A stretch of 64,000 nucleotides of DNA from Kosakonia radicincitans DSM 16656 (GCF_000280495.2 NZ_CP018016.1:1550001-1614000), one strand, 5' to 3'; counted from the stretch's first letter, positions 8,333-17,887 are shown. Translations and numbers: made by a program. Notes: generated by a model not told the origin, from the sequence alone.

Positions 8333-9736
8333 TTATGCCAGCTCCTGCTGCGTGACGAGGCTTTCAAACCAGTTCAGTTCCGCCATTTTGCCGCTATACC
8401 ACTGCTCGCAGAACGCGCTGCCGAGATGCTCTGCCAGATAGCTATTCTGGCGAAACATCTCCAGCGCCGGTTGCTGAAACAGCGGTAATGTCGGTGCGGT
8501 GTGGGTGAAATTCGCCAGCGTATCGTCATCGACTCGCTCCAGACCGTACAGGATGCCGCTGAGGATGGTGGCCATTACCAGATAGGGGTTGGCATCCGCG
8601 CCTGCGAGGCGATATTCGATGCGCCGGTTACGGGCGTCGGAACAGGGAATACGCAAGGCGGCGTTGCGTTTGTTGTAACCCCATGAATGAAAGAGCGGTT
8701 CGCTGAGGTTCTTGCGTAAACGGCGGAATCCGTTAACCCCTGGCGCCATAATTGCCACTGACGCTGGCATCAGTTCCAGCATCCCGGCCAGCGAGAGGCG
8801 CACCATGTCGTTGAGTTCTTCTGCGGGACAGGCGAAAACATTTTCACCGTGAATGTCATTGAGGCTGATATGAAAATGCAGGCCGTTACCCGCCAGCCCG
8901 GAGAAGGGCTTAGCCATAAAGTTGGCCTGAAAGCCAAATTTCCCGGCCACCGTACCGGTGAGCCGACGCAGCGCCAGGATCTGTTCGCAGGCTTCCACGA
9001 CATGATGCGAGTGGGGCATATTCAGTTCGAATTGTCCGGCCTCGGCTTCACTCACCACGCCGGAGAGCGGAAGCCGCTGCGCTGCCGCCAGGCTTTCCAG
9101 CTCTTCGATAAACGCCGAGTAGGTGGAGGGCACCGCCATATGAAAACAGCCCTGCGGGCGGGTTTTTGGCGCGGCAGGATCAACAAGGTAAAACTCAATT
9201 TCGGGGGCGACGACCGGATAGAGACCGTGGTAATGAAACCGCCGCACTACATTTTGCAGGATCGCCGCTGGTTCCAGCGCATAAGGCCGGTTGTTTTCAT
9301 CAAGCATGGTTAACAACAGCTGAGCATTATGCTGCGGATCGTGGGCGCCGGGGCGCAGTGTGCCGGGAACAGGCAGGCATAAATTATCCGGTTCTTCGTT
9401 AATCAGCGTATCGGATGAGATTATTTTCCCTTCGCGATCCATGGCGTAAACAGACTGCGGGAAATAACATCCTTTGATTATGGAAAATAAATTATCCACG
9501 GAGACTCTTTTTCCCCTGAATATGCCATGCGTATCGTTCAGATAAATATCCACATGCTTTGTTTCAGGGTAATGGTTCAGGTAGTCTTTTATTTCGTCAG
9601 TAAGCGTTTCCTGCAATTTCTTGATTTTGATATCACTTTCTGTTCCATCAGATGGAATTGACAGCGCCGGAATGGGCATGGAAGTAAACAGCGTGCGGAT
9701 ATTTTTCAGCAGTGGAATAGTCATCAACGAGTTCAT
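8333..9736 (-). CDS. Glutamine synthetase family ligase (gamma-glutamyl-amine synthetase type)
   Basis: ATP-dependent ligase joining L-glutamate to an amine; the family includes PuuA (gamma-glutamylputrescine synthetase) and GlnA-like enzymes. It has 467 residues. The N-terminal beta-grasp region covers about 40-130; the catalytic domain shows APEIEFYLVD (metal-binding glutamates), SEAEAGQFELNM, the ATP-site motif GNGLHFHISL, and NKRNAALRIP followed by RRIEYRLAGADANPYL. These are the standard glutamine-synthetase landmarks. No puu genes are nearby and it stands alone, convergent with the GNAT gene (10 bases between stops). Substrate is therefore open; it is not the main GlnA. The ribosome site (AAGAA) is weak. 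Confidence 0.85.
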   Translation of the reverse strand: MNSLMTIPLLKNIRTLFTSMPIPALSIPSDGTESDIKIKKLQETLTDEIKDYLNHYPETKHVDIYLNDTHGIFRGKRVSVDNLFSIIKGCYFPQSVYAMDREGKIISSDTLINEEPDNLCLPVPGTLRPGAHDPQHNAQLLLTMLDENNRPYALEPAAILQNVVRRFHYHGLYPVVAPEIEFYLVDPAAPKTRPQGCFHMAVPSTYSAFIEELESLAAAQRLPLSGVVSEAEAGQFELNMPHSHHVVEACEQILALRRLTGTVAGKFGFQANFMAKPFSGLAGNGLHFHISLNDIHGENVFACPAEELNDMVRLSLAGMLELMPASVAIMAPGVNGFRRLRKNLSEPLFHSWGYNKRNAALRIPCSDARNRRIEYRLAGADANPYLVMATILSGILYGLERVDDDTLANFTHTAPTLPLFQQPALEMFRQNSYLAEHLGSAFCEQWYSGKMAELNWFESLVTQQELA

Positions 9737-10025
9737 GGTGTTCTTTCTGTCAGGCCTTGCGGCGATGAACTCAGCATAAAAGAGCCATTTTTATTTTGAT
9801 ATAAACGCCGCGTAAAAAGGAAATGCGAGGCAGTAAAAATACTATAAAAACAGTGTCGTTAAAGCGTGGCCGACATAATACGCAGCGGCGATAAAAAAAC
9901 AGAATGCTGCAAAAAATAGCCGCAGATAGCGTCACTGTTCGCCGTTTTATGTAAGTTCTCACAACAATTCGACAGCAGATCGGTTACACTCGCCGCACAG
10001 AAAAGCCACATGACAGGAGGTGTCT

Positions 10026-10286
10026 ATGCTGGAAAAACTACGTACCCGCGAGGGGAAAAAATTTATCACGGCGGTGGTGATTGTGTTTTGTATTGCCGTC
10101 AGTGTGATCTCGAAAGCCGCCTTCGAGGGCGTGGAAGAGCAGTACAATCTGCCGATGGAAACGTGGACCACCTCGATGTTTATCATCCAGGGCGCATGGG
10201 TGGCGATTTACAGCCTGATGTTTACCATTATTGGCTCGCTGCCCTTCGGGTTTTACTTCCTCGGCCCGAAAGACGACAAAGGCTAA
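10026..10286 (+). CDS. Small inner-membrane protein, probably DUF2534 family
   Basis: 86 residues with two hydrophobic segments (about 14-30 and 51-76), a short periplasmic loop between them (GVEEQYNLPMETWTTS) and a charged C-terminus GPKDDKG. I believe it belongs to the enteric DUF2534 group, but this is from memory of the pattern. Start ATG 10026 follows a perfect AGGAGG (10015-10020) at 5 bases, so the GTG six bases upstream is not used. Function unknown. A GC-rich hairpin without a T-run follows the stop. Confidence 0.7.
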   Translation: MLEKLRTREGKKFITAVVIVFCIAVSVISKAAFEGVEEQYNLPMETWTTSMFIIQGAWVAIYSLMFTIIGSLPFGFYFLGPKDDKG

Positions 10287-10479
10287 CGCTTCCTGCCCTG
10301 GCGCGTGCCGGGGCGCTCTCCTGTTGCAAAAATTCCTCTGCTAAGACCACAGCATAAACTGCTGCATTAAACGGCAAGCTCCGTGGGTTAACCGTCGCTA
10401 CAACATCCCGCCCTCTTATACCGCTGATTATGATTTTGCGCGCGCGTTTTTACACCTGCGTAACCTCGCTGTTAACAAT

Positions 10480-10506
10480 TAAAGATCAAAAAATGTACGC
10501 CGATAG
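10480..10506 (+). promoter_or_regulatory. Flagellar sigma-28 (FliA) promoter of the chemoreceptor
   Basis: TAAAGATC (10480-10487), an 11-base spacer and GCCGATAG (10499-10506) match the FliA consensus TAAAGTTT-N11-GCCGATAA in nearly all key positions. It lies 68 bases before the start of the chemoreceptor gene, which ties that gene to the flagellar regulon. Confidence 0.85.
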
Positions 10507-10573
10507 AGCAGGTATCAGGGAGCATGTGATGAAAGGAATATTGATGTAGCAGGTTTATACCAGGAGAGCTGTA

Positions 10574-12514
10574 ATGGCCAGACAACTCGTGAGTAAAAAA
10601 ATGAGTACCCGTGCGCAAATGCTGCTGACGGGTGCTATCACCATCACCCTCGGATTTGTGGTAACGATTGGGGTGCTGAGCTGGCAATCCAGTAATGCGC
10701 AAAAAAGTCTCGCCGAACACTATCTCCAGCAGATCGCTCAAAACGAAGCGCTGAAAATCCAGCAGCAACTCAGTTACGCCCGCGATGTGGCGCATAACCT
10801 CGGACATAGTCTGATTGCCCTGCCGCAGGGCGGCGTCACCGATCGTAAAGTGGTGGACAAGATCATGGAATCCACCTTGCGCGATAACCCGGATTACCTC
10901 TCTATTTCGGTCATTTTTGAAGAAAATGCCTATGACGGGCGCGATGCGGAATTCACCGACAAGCCCGATCAGGCACCAAAAGGGCGTTATGCCTTCTTTG
11001 TCGATCGCGATCAGTCCGGCAGCTACAAAATGCATCCGCTGCTCTCTTATCTGACGCCGGGCCAGGGCGACTACTATCTGCTGCCGCAGAAAAGCCAGAA
11101 AGATACGCTGATTGAACCCTACAGCTATGCCTATAACGGTGTGCCGACGCTGCTGACCTCGGTGGCGGCGCCGATTGTCAGCGACGGCAAATTGCACGGC
11201 GTGGTGACATCCGATATTTCGCTGGCGTCGTTGCAGCAGAAAGTGAATCAGATCAAACCGTGGGCGGGCGGCGGCTACGCGGTGCTGCTTTCGACCGCCG
11301 GAAAAGTGATTTCTTACCCGGATAAAAACCTGACCAGCAAACCGTATCCCGGTAAAACGGACAACTTCAGCAGCAGCGTGGTGGAGCAGGACGATCCGAT
11401 CCTCGGTGAGAAAGGCCTGATTACCTGGCAGCCAATTACCATCGGCAACAGCAGCGATAGCTGGTATCTCGGCGTTGTCGCGCCGGTGAGCCAGGTGATG
11501 GCGGCGGCGAATCGCCAGCTACTCAGCGCCATTATTCTTGGTGTGATCAGCATCCTGCTGGTCAGTGCGCTGCTGGGGATTCTCTTCAGCCGCAAAGTGC
11601 TGAAGCCGATTGGCGGCGAGCCGCTTGAAGGCGCGACCATTGCACTCTCCGTGGCGGATGGCAAGCTGGATAACGCTATCCATGTTAAACAGGGCGATCG
11701 CAGTAGCCTGTTCTATGCGCTGCACACCATGCAGGCGCAGTTGCGGCAGATTGTCGGCCAGATAAAAGAGGCCAGCGATTCCGTGCGCCAGGGCGCCGGG
11801 GAGATTGTCAGCGGTAATATCAACCTCTCGTCGCGCACCGAGCAGCAAGCGTCGGCGCTGGAGCAAACGGCCGCCAGCATGGAACAGTTCAGCGCGACGG
11901 TGAAACATAACGCGGAAAACGCACACCAGGCGACGGTACTGACGGCGAATGCCACCCAGATCGCCAGCCGTGGCGAGAAGCTGGTCAGCCAGGTGGTATC
12001 TACCATGGCGCAGATTGATGACAGCGCGCGCAAGATCGGCGATATCACCGCCATCATTAACAGCATTGCTTTCCAGACCAATATTCTGGCGCTGAACGCA
12101 GCGGTAGAAGCGGCGCGGGCGGGCGAGCAGGGGCGCGGTTTTGCGGTAGTGGCCTCAGAAGTGCGCAACCTGGCGCAGCGCAGCGCCAACGCCGTGAAAG
12201 AGATTGGCGCGCTGATTGAAGAGTCCGGCAAGCGAGTGGAAACCGGCGTTCAACTGGTCAACGACGCCGGGAAAACCATGCAGGAGATGACGCAAGCGGT
12301 GAACTCGGTGCAGTCGATCATTACCGAGATCGTCAGTGCGTCGGATGAGCAGGCCAAGGGTATCGGCCAGGTGACCATCGCGGTGAACGAGATGGACGGC
12401 GTAACGCAACAGAACGCCTCGCTGGTGCAGCAGATGGCCGCTGCCGCCACCTCGCTTGAGGATCAGGCGCAGCAGCTTGCGCAAAGCGTGCAGCAATTCC
12501 GGCTGGAAGCGTAA
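10574..12514 (+). CDS. Methyl-accepting chemotaxis protein
   Basis: Inner-membrane chemoreceptor, 646 residues. Membrane helix 1 is at about 15-36, followed by a large periplasmic sensor of the double-Cache type (about 40-310; [12 protein letters not shown] and [20 protein letters not shown] are typical). Helix 2 is at about 317-338, followed by a HAMP-like linker and the cytoplasmic signalling domain with the invariant hairpin tip ([20 protein letters not shown]). No C-terminal NWETF-type pentapeptide, so it does not tether CheR directly. Double-Cache sensors often bind amino acids or organic acids; the ligand here is unknown. A sigma-28 promoter precedes it. Start at 10574 follows AGGAGAG. 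Confidence 0.92.
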   Translation: MARQLVSKKMSTRAQMLLTGAITITLGFVVTIGVLSWQSSNAQKSLAEHYLQQIAQNEALKIQQQLSYARDVAHNLGHSLIALPQGGVTDRKVVDKIMESTLRDNPDYLSISVIFEENAYDGRDAEFTDKPDQAPKGRYAFFVDRDQSGSYKMHPLLSYLTPGQGDYYLLPQKSQKDTLIEPYSYAYNGVPTLLTSVAAPIVSDGKLHGVVTSDISLASLQQKVNQIKPWAGGGYAVLLSTAGKVISYPDKNLTSKPYPGKTDNFSSSVVEQDDPILGEKGLITWQPITIGNSSDSWYLGVVAPVSQVMAAANRQLLSAIILGVISILLVSALLGILFSRKVLKPIGGEPLEGATIALSVADGKLDNAIHVKQGDRSSLFYALHTMQAQLRQIVGQIKEASDSVRQGAGEIVSGNINLSSRTEQQASALEQTAASMEQFSATVKHNAENAHQATVLTANATQIASRGEKLVSQVVSTMAQIDDSARKIGDITAIINSIAFQTNILALNAAVEAARAGEQGRGFAVVASEVRNLAQRSANAVKEIGALIEESGKRVETGVQLVNDAGKTMQEMTQAVNSVQSIITEIVSASDEQAKGIGQVTIAVNEMDGVTQQNASLVQQMAAAATSLEDQAQQLAQSVQQFRLEA

Positions 12515-12528
12515 CGCCGCAGGTCGCG

Positions 12529-12915
12529 CTATTCGGCGACCAGTTCGATGCGGTTGCCGTCCGGATCGAGGATCACCGCTTCATAAAAACCATCGCCAGT
12601 CCATCTTGCCGGGCTGGCGAGTTTATCCTGCTGGCGCGCTTTTTCTGCCATCGCATCCACGGTTTCGACGCGGCCAACGGTAATGGCGATATGCGCCCAG
12701 CCGACAAATTCCGGGTTTGCTGGCGCATCGGCCAGTTCCGGCAGCGTCATCAGCTCAATCGTCGGGCCATCTTTTAGCGAGATAAAGTACGAGGCGAATC
12801 CCGCGCGATTTTTACTGACATATTTTTCATTACTGCTGGCGGAAAAAAAGTCGCGCCAGAACGTTCGCTGAGCGTCGAGGTTACGCGTCCAGAGCGCGAC
12901 GTGGGCAATTTTCAT
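12529..12915 (-). CDS. VOC-family (glyoxalase/bleomycin-resistance fold) protein
   Basis: Small metal-dependent or binding protein of 128 residues with the paired beta-alpha-beta-beta-beta units of the vicinal-oxygen-chelate fold. Seen: MKIAHVALWTRNLDAQRTFW (first unit with metal-type His5), TIELMTLPE, AHIAITVGRVETVDAM (second unit) and the ending DPDGNRIELVAE, with a glutamate in the place of the last metal ligand. This is the pattern of lactoylglutathione-lyase-like proteins, but substrates vary widely in the family. The start has AAGGAG upstream. It is convergent with the chemoreceptor gene and divergent from pheP. Confidence 0.82.
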   Translation of the reverse strand: MKIAHVALWTRNLDAQRTFWRDFFSASSNEKYVSKNRAGFASYFISLKDGPTIELMTLPELADAPANPEFVGWAHIAITVGRVETVDAMAEKARQQDKLASPARWTGDGFYEAVILDPDGNRIELVAE

Positions 12916-13060
12916 TGTTATCTCCTTGAAGGGGTGTAGGGGTAAGCATTGATAATATGACGACTCGCGTTGTTTATCCTTCCTCTCTTTTCCATTTCTT
13001 GCCAGCCCTGACCTGAGATGTTAAAAGGTGCCCCTTTATAAAACCAGAAAGGGGAAGGAC

Positions 13061-14458
13061 GTGAAAAACGCGTCACAGGCAGCGGGTAACGTAACCGATG
13101 CCGGGCCGGAAACAGGGCCGACACTACAACGGGGATTAAAAAATCGTCATATTCAGTTAATTGCGCTGGGCGGCGCGATTGGTACCGGGTTGTTCCTTGG
13201 TATCGGCCCGGCGATTCAAATGGCCGGGCCTGCCGTGCTGCTGGGGTACGGTATCGCCGGGATTATCGCTTTCCTGATCATGCGCCAGCTTGGTGAAATG
13301 GTGGTGGAAGAGCCGGTTTCCGGTTCGTTTTCGCACTTTGCCTATAAATACTGGGGACCGTTTGCCGGTTTTCTCTCTGGCTGGAACTACTGGGCAATGT
13401 TTGTGCTGGTGGGCATGGCCGAGCTGACCGCCGCCGGGATCTATATGCAGTACTGGTTCCCGCAGGTGCCGACCTGGATCTGGGCCGCCGCGTTCTTTGT
13501 CATTATCAACGCCGTCAACCTGGTGAATGTGCGTCTGTATGGCGAGACCGAGTTCTGGTTTGCGCTGATCAAAGTGGTCGCCATCATCGGTATGATCGCT
13601 TTTGGCCTGTGGATGCTGTTTACCGGCCACGGCGGCGAACGCGCCAGCTTCGATAACCTCTGGCGTTATAACGGCTTTTTCGCCACCGGCTGGCATGGGC
13701 TTATTCTCGCGCTGGCGGTGATTATGTTCTCTTTCGGCGGTCTGGAACTGATTGGTATCACCGCCGCCGAGGCCAGCGAGCCGCACACCACCATCCCGAA
13801 AGCAGTGAATCAGGTGGTGTACCGCATTTTGCTGTTCTATATCGGTTCGCTGGTCGTGCTGTTGGCGCTTTATCCGTGGATTGATGTCAAAGCGAACAGC
13901 AGCCCTTTTGTGATGATTTTTCACGATCTGGACAGTAATCTGGTCGCTTCTGCGCTGAACTTCGTTATCCTGGTGGCTTCTCTGTCGGTGTATAACAGCG
14001 GAGTTTACTCCAACAGCCGTATGCTGTTCGGCCTCTCTGTGCAGGGTAACGCGCCCGCGTTTCTGACCCGCGTCAGCCGTCGCGGCGTGCCGATCAACTC
14101 GCTGTTTCTCTCGGCAGCCATCACCTCGCTGGTGGTGCTGGTGAACTATCTGCTGCCGCAAAAAGCGTTCGGCATGCTGATGGCGCTGGTGGTGGCGACC
14201 TTGCTGCTAAACTGGATCATGATTTCTCTGGCGCACCTGAAGTTCCGCGCAGCGATGCGCCGTAAAGGGCGCGATCCGCAGTTCAGGGCGCTAATCTTCC
14301 CGGCGGGCAACTATTTGTGCATCGGTTTTATGCTGATGATCCTCGTGTTGATGTACACCATGGACGATATGCGCCTGTCAGCCGTACTGCTGCCAGCGTG
14401 GATCGCATTCCTGTTCGTGGCTTTCAAGCTGCTGCGTCGCGCACCGCAGCGCGCGTAA
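13061..14458 (+). CDS. pheP: Phenylalanine-specific permease
   Basis: Proton-coupled inner-membrane importer of phenylalanine, amino acid-polyamine-organocation family, about 12 membrane helices. The sequence is very close to E. coli PheP throughout (IQLIALGGAIGTGLFLGIG at the first helix, PVSGSFSHFAYKYWGPFAGF, and the end LLPAWIAFLFVAFKLLRR). I start it at GTG 13061 (465 residues) because the N-terminus MKNAS followed by PTLQRGLKNRH then aligns with E. coli PheP, and GGGGAAGG lies just upstream; an upstream ATG at 13028 would add 11 residues not seen in the family. It stands alone, followed by a strong terminator. Confidence 0.93.
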   Translation: MKNASQAAGNVTDAGPETGPTLQRGLKNRHIQLIALGGAIGTGLFLGIGPAIQMAGPAVLLGYGIAGIIAFLIMRQLGEMVVEEPVSGSFSHFAYKYWGPFAGFLSGWNYWAMFVLVGMAELTAAGIYMQYWFPQVPTWIWAAAFFVIINAVNLVNVRLYGETEFWFALIKVVAIIGMIAFGLWMLFTGHGGERASFDNLWRYNGFFATGWHGLILALAVIMFSFGGLELIGITAAEASEPHTTIPKAVNQVVYRILLFYIGSLVVLLALYPWIDVKANSSPFVMIFHDLDSNLVASALNFVILVASLSVYNSGVYSNSRMLFGLSVQGNAPAFLTRVSRRGVPINSLFLSAAITSLVVLVNYLLPQKAFGMLMALVVATLLLNWIMISLAHLKFRAAMRRKGRDPQFRALIFPAGNYLCIGFMLMILVLMYTMDDMRLSAVLLPAWIAFLFVAFKLLRRAPQRA

Positions 14459-14468
14459 TCCCGCTCTC

Positions 14469-14495
14469 TTCCCGCCGGATTCGGCGGGAATTTCC
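14469..14495 (+). terminator. Terminator of pheP
   Basis: TTCCCGCCG (14469-14477), loop GATT and CGGCGGGAA (14482-14490) pair perfectly over nine bases, followed by TTTCC. It starts 11 bases after the pheP stop. Confidence 0.75.
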
Positions 14496-14532
14496 ACGAT
14501 TGCCCGCGAGTTTGCTGACTTCCATTGATTAC

Positions 14533-14577
14533 ACTGACGTAATATCAGAAAGCGTAATGATGGACTGACGTGATATT
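14533..14577. repeat. Two 14-base direct repeats in the leader of the EamA exporter gene
   Basis: ACTGACGTAATATC (14533-14546) and ACTGACGTGATATT (14564-14577) match at 12 of 14 positions and are 31 bases apart, close to three helical turns, as expected for two sites of one DNA-binding protein on the same face. No known regulator motif was recognised. Confidence 0.5.
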
Positions 14578-14623
14578 TCCCGCGCCAGCGCCTGCTATTT
14601 CAGGCATGATAACGAGAAATTTC

Positions 14624-14648
14624 GCCAGCCGTCCGCGCTGGCTTTTTT
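14624..14648 (+). terminator. Terminator directly in front of the EamA exporter gene (leader attenuator?)
   Basis: GCCAGC (14624-14629), loop CGTCCGC, GCTGGC (14637-14642) and a TTTTTT run. It lies downstream of pheP's own terminator and only 17 bases before the ATG at 14666, so it ends a separate short transcript. This could be an attenuated leader or a small RNA. Confidence 0.65.
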
Positions 14649-14665
14649 ATTGTTCTGGAGCTGAC

Positions 14666-15535
14666 ATGACCCGGCAACGACAAGCCGACCTCTTCCTCGT
14701 TCTGACCACCATGATTGCCGCCTGCGGCTGGATTTTCTCCCGCGAGGCGATTTCTGGTATGCCGGTCTTCGCCTTTCTCGGGCTGCGTTTTTTCGGCGCC
14801 GCGCTGGTGCTGCTGCCGTTTTGTCGTGGGCAGCGTATTCCGTGGGAAAAAATGCGCCAGGTGGTGATTAGCGGCCTGTGGATGGCGCTTAATCTGTGTC
14901 TGTGGATCTGGTCGGTATCGACCACGGCGTCGCTGGGCGAGGGGGCATTTATCATGAGCCTGTCGATGCTGTTTGTGCCGCTGGTTGCCTGGGGAATGAT
15001 GCGCACCCGACCAGCGCGCGCATACTGGGAGTGCCTGCCGGTGGCGATTATCGGCCTCGGGCTGTTAAGCCTGCATATGCCTATTACATTTCATGCCAGC
15101 CAGGGCTGGTTCCTGCTGACGGCGTTCGTGCAATCGATCTACTTTTGCTATACCAGCCGCTGTGCGCGGGAAGTGCCGCTGCTGTCGTTGACCGCAGTGC
15201 AACTGGCGATTACCGGTATCGCCGGATTAGCGATTTCGGCGCTGTTTGAATCATGGACGCAGCCGTTCACCGCCACCACCGCAGGCTGGCTGGCGGCCAG
15301 CATCCTGATAGCCACCAGTTTGCGCTTTGGCCTGCAATTGCAGGGGCAGAAATATGCCGCCGTTGCCAGCGCCGCCATTATTATGGTGCTGGAGCCGCTA
15401 TTGACGGTGATTGCCGCCTCCCTCTGGTACGGCGAACGTCTGCCGCTGCAAAAAATTATCGGCGGAGTGCTGATCCTGCTTGCACAGATCTGGTTCCGCT
15501 GGCGTATGGTGTCGCGCCTGCCATCAAAGGCGTAA
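14666..15535 (+). CDS. EamA/DMT-family transporter
   Basis: Inner-membrane exporter of the drug/metabolite transporter superfamily, 289 residues with ten hydrophobic segments arranged as two EamA repeats (about 10-135 and 145-285; the second repeat has the typical ASAAIIMVLEPLLTVIAASL). The likely start is ATG 14666 with TGGAG five bases upstream; the frame is open further upstream, but that stretch contains a terminator. Relatives export amino acids or metabolites (RhtA, YdcZ, YicL types); the substrate here is unknown. The preceding hairpin suggests regulation by transcription attenuation. It is convergent with the PhzF gene, their 3' ends overlapping by 12 bases. Confidence 0.8.
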   Translation: MTRQRQADLFLVLTTMIAACGWIFSREAISGMPVFAFLGLRFFGAALVLLPFCRGQRIPWEKMRQVVISGLWMALNLCLWIWSVSTTASLGEGAFIMSLSMLFVPLVAWGMMRTRPARAYWECLPVAIIGLGLLSLHMPITFHASQGWFLLTAFVQSIYFCYTSRCAREVPLLSLTAVQLAITGIAGLAISALFESWTQPFTATTAGWLAASILIATSLRFGLQLQGQKYAAVASAAIIMVLEPLLTVIAASLWYGERLPLQKIIGGVLILLAQIWFRWRMVSRLPSKA

Positions 15536-16321
15536 CGTTCCTGCCAGCACCGTATGTGCCGCGCCGCTCATCTGCACGCGGCCATCGTCGGTGCAGTGAA
15601 GCGCCAGCACGCCGCCGCGCCGTGATGCCTGGTAAGCGGTAAGCGAGCGCTTACCCAGTCGCTCGGACCAGTAGGCTGCCAGCGCACAGTGCGCCGAGCC
15701 GGTGACCGGATCTTCATTGACGCCAACCCACGGTGCAAAATAGCGCGACAGCACATCATATTCCCCATCACCTGGCGCGGTAACGGCCACACCGCGTCCC
15801 GGTAATGCGCTCAGGGCCTGGAAGTCGGGCTGCAATGCCTGCACGATCTGCGCATCCTCAACCACCACCAGCTGTTTTGGGCCAAACTGGCCGTAATCTC
15901 GCACTTGCGCGCTCTCCAGCCCCAGCGCATCAAGTAATGCGGGCGGCACCGCGCTGTGCAGTTGCGGGGTGAGTAACGGGAAATCGAGCTGGATACTCGC
16001 TGCGCCGAGCGTGGCGGATAGCGGGCCAGAGAGTGTCTGAAACGTGATCGTATCACCCACTTGCAGCAGCCCGGTCTGGCGCAGGATATGTGCCGTCGCC
16101 AACGTACCGTGGCCGCACAAATCCACTTCAGCCTGCGGAGTGAACCAGCGCAGGTTGTTATCGGCAAGATTGAGAAACGCGGTTTCCGACACCGCCATCT
16201 CATCGGCAATCTGCTGCATTAACCCGCTTTCCAGCCCGTGCGGCGTGATGCATACGCCCGCCGGGTTGCCAGAAAAAGGGCGCGCACTGAACGCGTCCAC
16301 CTGATAAATATCGAGTTCCAC
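15524..16321 (-). CDS. PhzF-family isomerase/epimerase-like enzyme
   Basis: 265 residues of the PhzF fold (two diaminopimelate-epimerase-like halves). Seen: LDIYQVDAFSARPFSGNPAGVC at the N-terminus, with MAVSETAFL carrying the acid-base glutamate typical of PhzF, the turn DLCGHGTLATAHIL, and NEDPVTGSAHCALAAYW in the second half. PhzF isomerises trans-2,3-dihydro-3-hydroxyanthranilate in phenazine producers, but most enteric relatives (YddE/YHI9 type) have unknown substrates, and no phenazine genes are here. The GTG at 16321 is preferred as start because GAAGGGAG lies 8 bases before it and the family N-terminus begins there. It follows the MFS exporter by 65 bases on the same strand, probably one operon. 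Confidence 0.82.
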   Translation of the reverse strand: MELDIYQVDAFSARPFSGNPAGVCITPHGLESGLMQQIADEMAVSETAFLNLADNNLRWFTPQAEVDLCGHGTLATAHILRQTGLLQVGDTITFQTLSGPLSATLGAASIQLDFPLLTPQLHSAVPPALLDALGLESAQVRDYGQFGPKQLVVVEDAQIVQALQPDFQALSALPGRGVAVTAPGDGEYDVLSRYFAPWVGVNEDPVTGSAHCALAAYWSERLGKRSLTAYQASRRGGVLALHCTDDGRVQMSGAAHTVLAGTLRL

Positions 16322-16386
16322 CGCTTCGCTCCCTTCGTAACAAAGTGATAACACTACCCCTGTTTCGCGACAACGGATAGCGTTCT

Positions 16387-17805
16387 TTAACTGGCCGGAC
16401 AACGGTGAGCCAGTTGCTGGCGCGCGCTGACTGCCGCTGCTGCCAGTACCAGCATCATGACCACTTCTGTCACCAGAAAGCCGCTCAGCGCGGTGCTGTA
16501 ATTGCCGTTTGACTGACCGACCAGATAGAGAAATACGCTGCCAAGCGCGGCCGGGCCGAGACCCAGTGTCGACTGTTGCAGCGTGCTGAGCAGCGCGCTG
16601 CCAGCACCTGCATCCTGCGTGGTGATATCCCGCATTCCGATGCGGTAAAAGCTGTTCACAATCAGCGCCTGGCCGTAGCCAATGAGCGCAGTGGAAGGCG
16701 CCAGTGCCAGCACGCCGACCATCCGCCCGGAGAGCTGCAACGTGGCAATCAGCGCCAGCAGGCCGCTCACCTGGATGACCAGCCCGGTCAGTAAAATCGT
16801 ACGCATGCTGTAACGGGCAATCAGTTTCGGCGCATACCAGGCGGAGACAAAATAGGCGATACCGAGCGCCACAAAGCTATTGCCGGACTGGTACGGCGTC
16901 ATTCCCATACCCGCCTGCAACGTTAGCGCCATGCAGAACATAAAGCCGGACCAGGCAGTGAAAAACAGCAGCGCAATCAGCAGACCAAAACGAACGCTGT
17001 GCAGCTTAAGCAGATGCGGCGGCACCAGCGGAATCAGACCGGCGCGCTGTTGTTGCAAGGCGCTGGTACGCATCCACAGAGCCAGCGGGAACAGCGCCAG
17101 CAGCGCGGCCTGCGTTGGCCACGGCCAGTGCAGATCCGGGCCAAGCGCCAGCGGGAACAGCAGACAGCAGAGGATTAGCGCCAGCGCGAAAGTGCCCTGC
17201 CAGTCAATACGTGTCCGGGTGTCGTTGCGCGTCTCCGGCAGGTAGCGGTTCAGCGCCAGTATCAGCAGACAAATCGGTACGTTGATAAAGAAGGCGTTGC
17301 GCCAGCCCAGCCCGGCGATATCTGCCGATACCAGCCAGCCGCCGCACATCTGGCCAATAATGAATGACACGCCGCCAATACCGCCATACAGACTAATGGC
17401 GCGGGCATGCGCGGTGCCTTTTAACGTGACATGCAATGTAGCGAGAATTTGCGGCACGATCAGCGCCGCGCCGATGCCCTGCAACGTGCGGGCGGCCAAC
17501 AGAGCGGAGACAGAGTTTGCCAGGCCGCACAGCAGCGAGGCGAGGCCGAAGAGCGCTACGCCCGCTAAAAACAGGCGCTTGCGGCCAAAGTTATCGCCCA
17601 GCTTGCTGCCCATCGCCAGACAGACGGCAAATGCCACGCCGTACAGGGCGACGATCAACGCCAGTTGCGTGGCGCTGGTGTGCAACGATTGGGTGATAGA
17701 ATCGAGCGCAACGTTGGTGATTGAAGTATCTATCTGGGGCAGCATCTGCCCGGTCAGCAGAAGGATCAGGCCTGCCCGGCCTGGTGAAACAGCAGACGTT
17801 TTCAT
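16387..17805 (-). CDS. MFS drug exporter, DHA2 (EmrB/QacA) type
   Basis: Proton-driven inner-membrane exporter, 472 residues with about 14 hydrophobic helices. Landmarks: the opening DTSITNVALDSI (motif D1 of 14-helix exporters), GSKLGDNFGRKRLFLAGVALF (motif A) and RTLQGIGAALIVPQI (motif B with its arginine). Such proteins export dyes, antibiotics or metabolites. No EmrA-type adaptor gene is present. It is divergent from the XRE/MmyB-type regulator and followed by the PhzF enzyme, so the three probably form a regulated detoxification or metabolite-handling unit. The start has GGAG upstream. Confidence 0.88.
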   Translation of the reverse strand: MKTSAVSPGRAGLILLLTGQMLPQIDTSITNVALDSITQSLHTSATQLALIVALYGVAFAVCLAMGSKLGDNFGRKRLFLAGVALFGLASLLCGLANSVSALLAARTLQGIGAALIVPQILATLHVTLKGTAHARAISLYGGIGGVSFIIGQMCGGWLVSADIAGLGWRNAFFINVPICLLILALNRYLPETRNDTRTRIDWQGTFALALILCCLLFPLALGPDLHWPWPTQAALLALFPLALWMRTSALQQQRAGLIPLVPPHLLKLHSVRFGLLIALLFFTAWSGFMFCMALTLQAGMGMTPYQSGNSFVALGIAYFVSAWYAPKLIARYSMRTILLTGLVIQVSGLLALIATLQLSGRMVGVLALAPSTALIGYGQALIVNSFYRIGMRDITTQDAGAGSALLSTLQQSTLGLGPAALGSVFLYLVGQSNGNYSTALSGFLVTEVVMMLVLAAAAVSARQQLAHRCPAS

Positions 17806-17863
17806 GGTGACTCCATTGCGTCATTCATCAGATAGACGTAGCATCACCGATTAGAAAAACGGG

Positions 17864-17887
17864 TACCAGTTCTTGCGTATACTGGTA
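17864..17887. promoter_or_regulatory. Candidate operator between MFS exporter and XRE regulator
   Basis: TACCAGT (17864-17870) and ACTGGTA (17881-17887) form a perfect inverted repeat with a 10-base spacer in the 108-base divergent region. A possible -10 hexamer TATACT (17878-17883) for the regulator overlaps the right arm. The spacing suits a dimeric HTH protein such as the neighbouring regulator. Confidence 0.5.
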
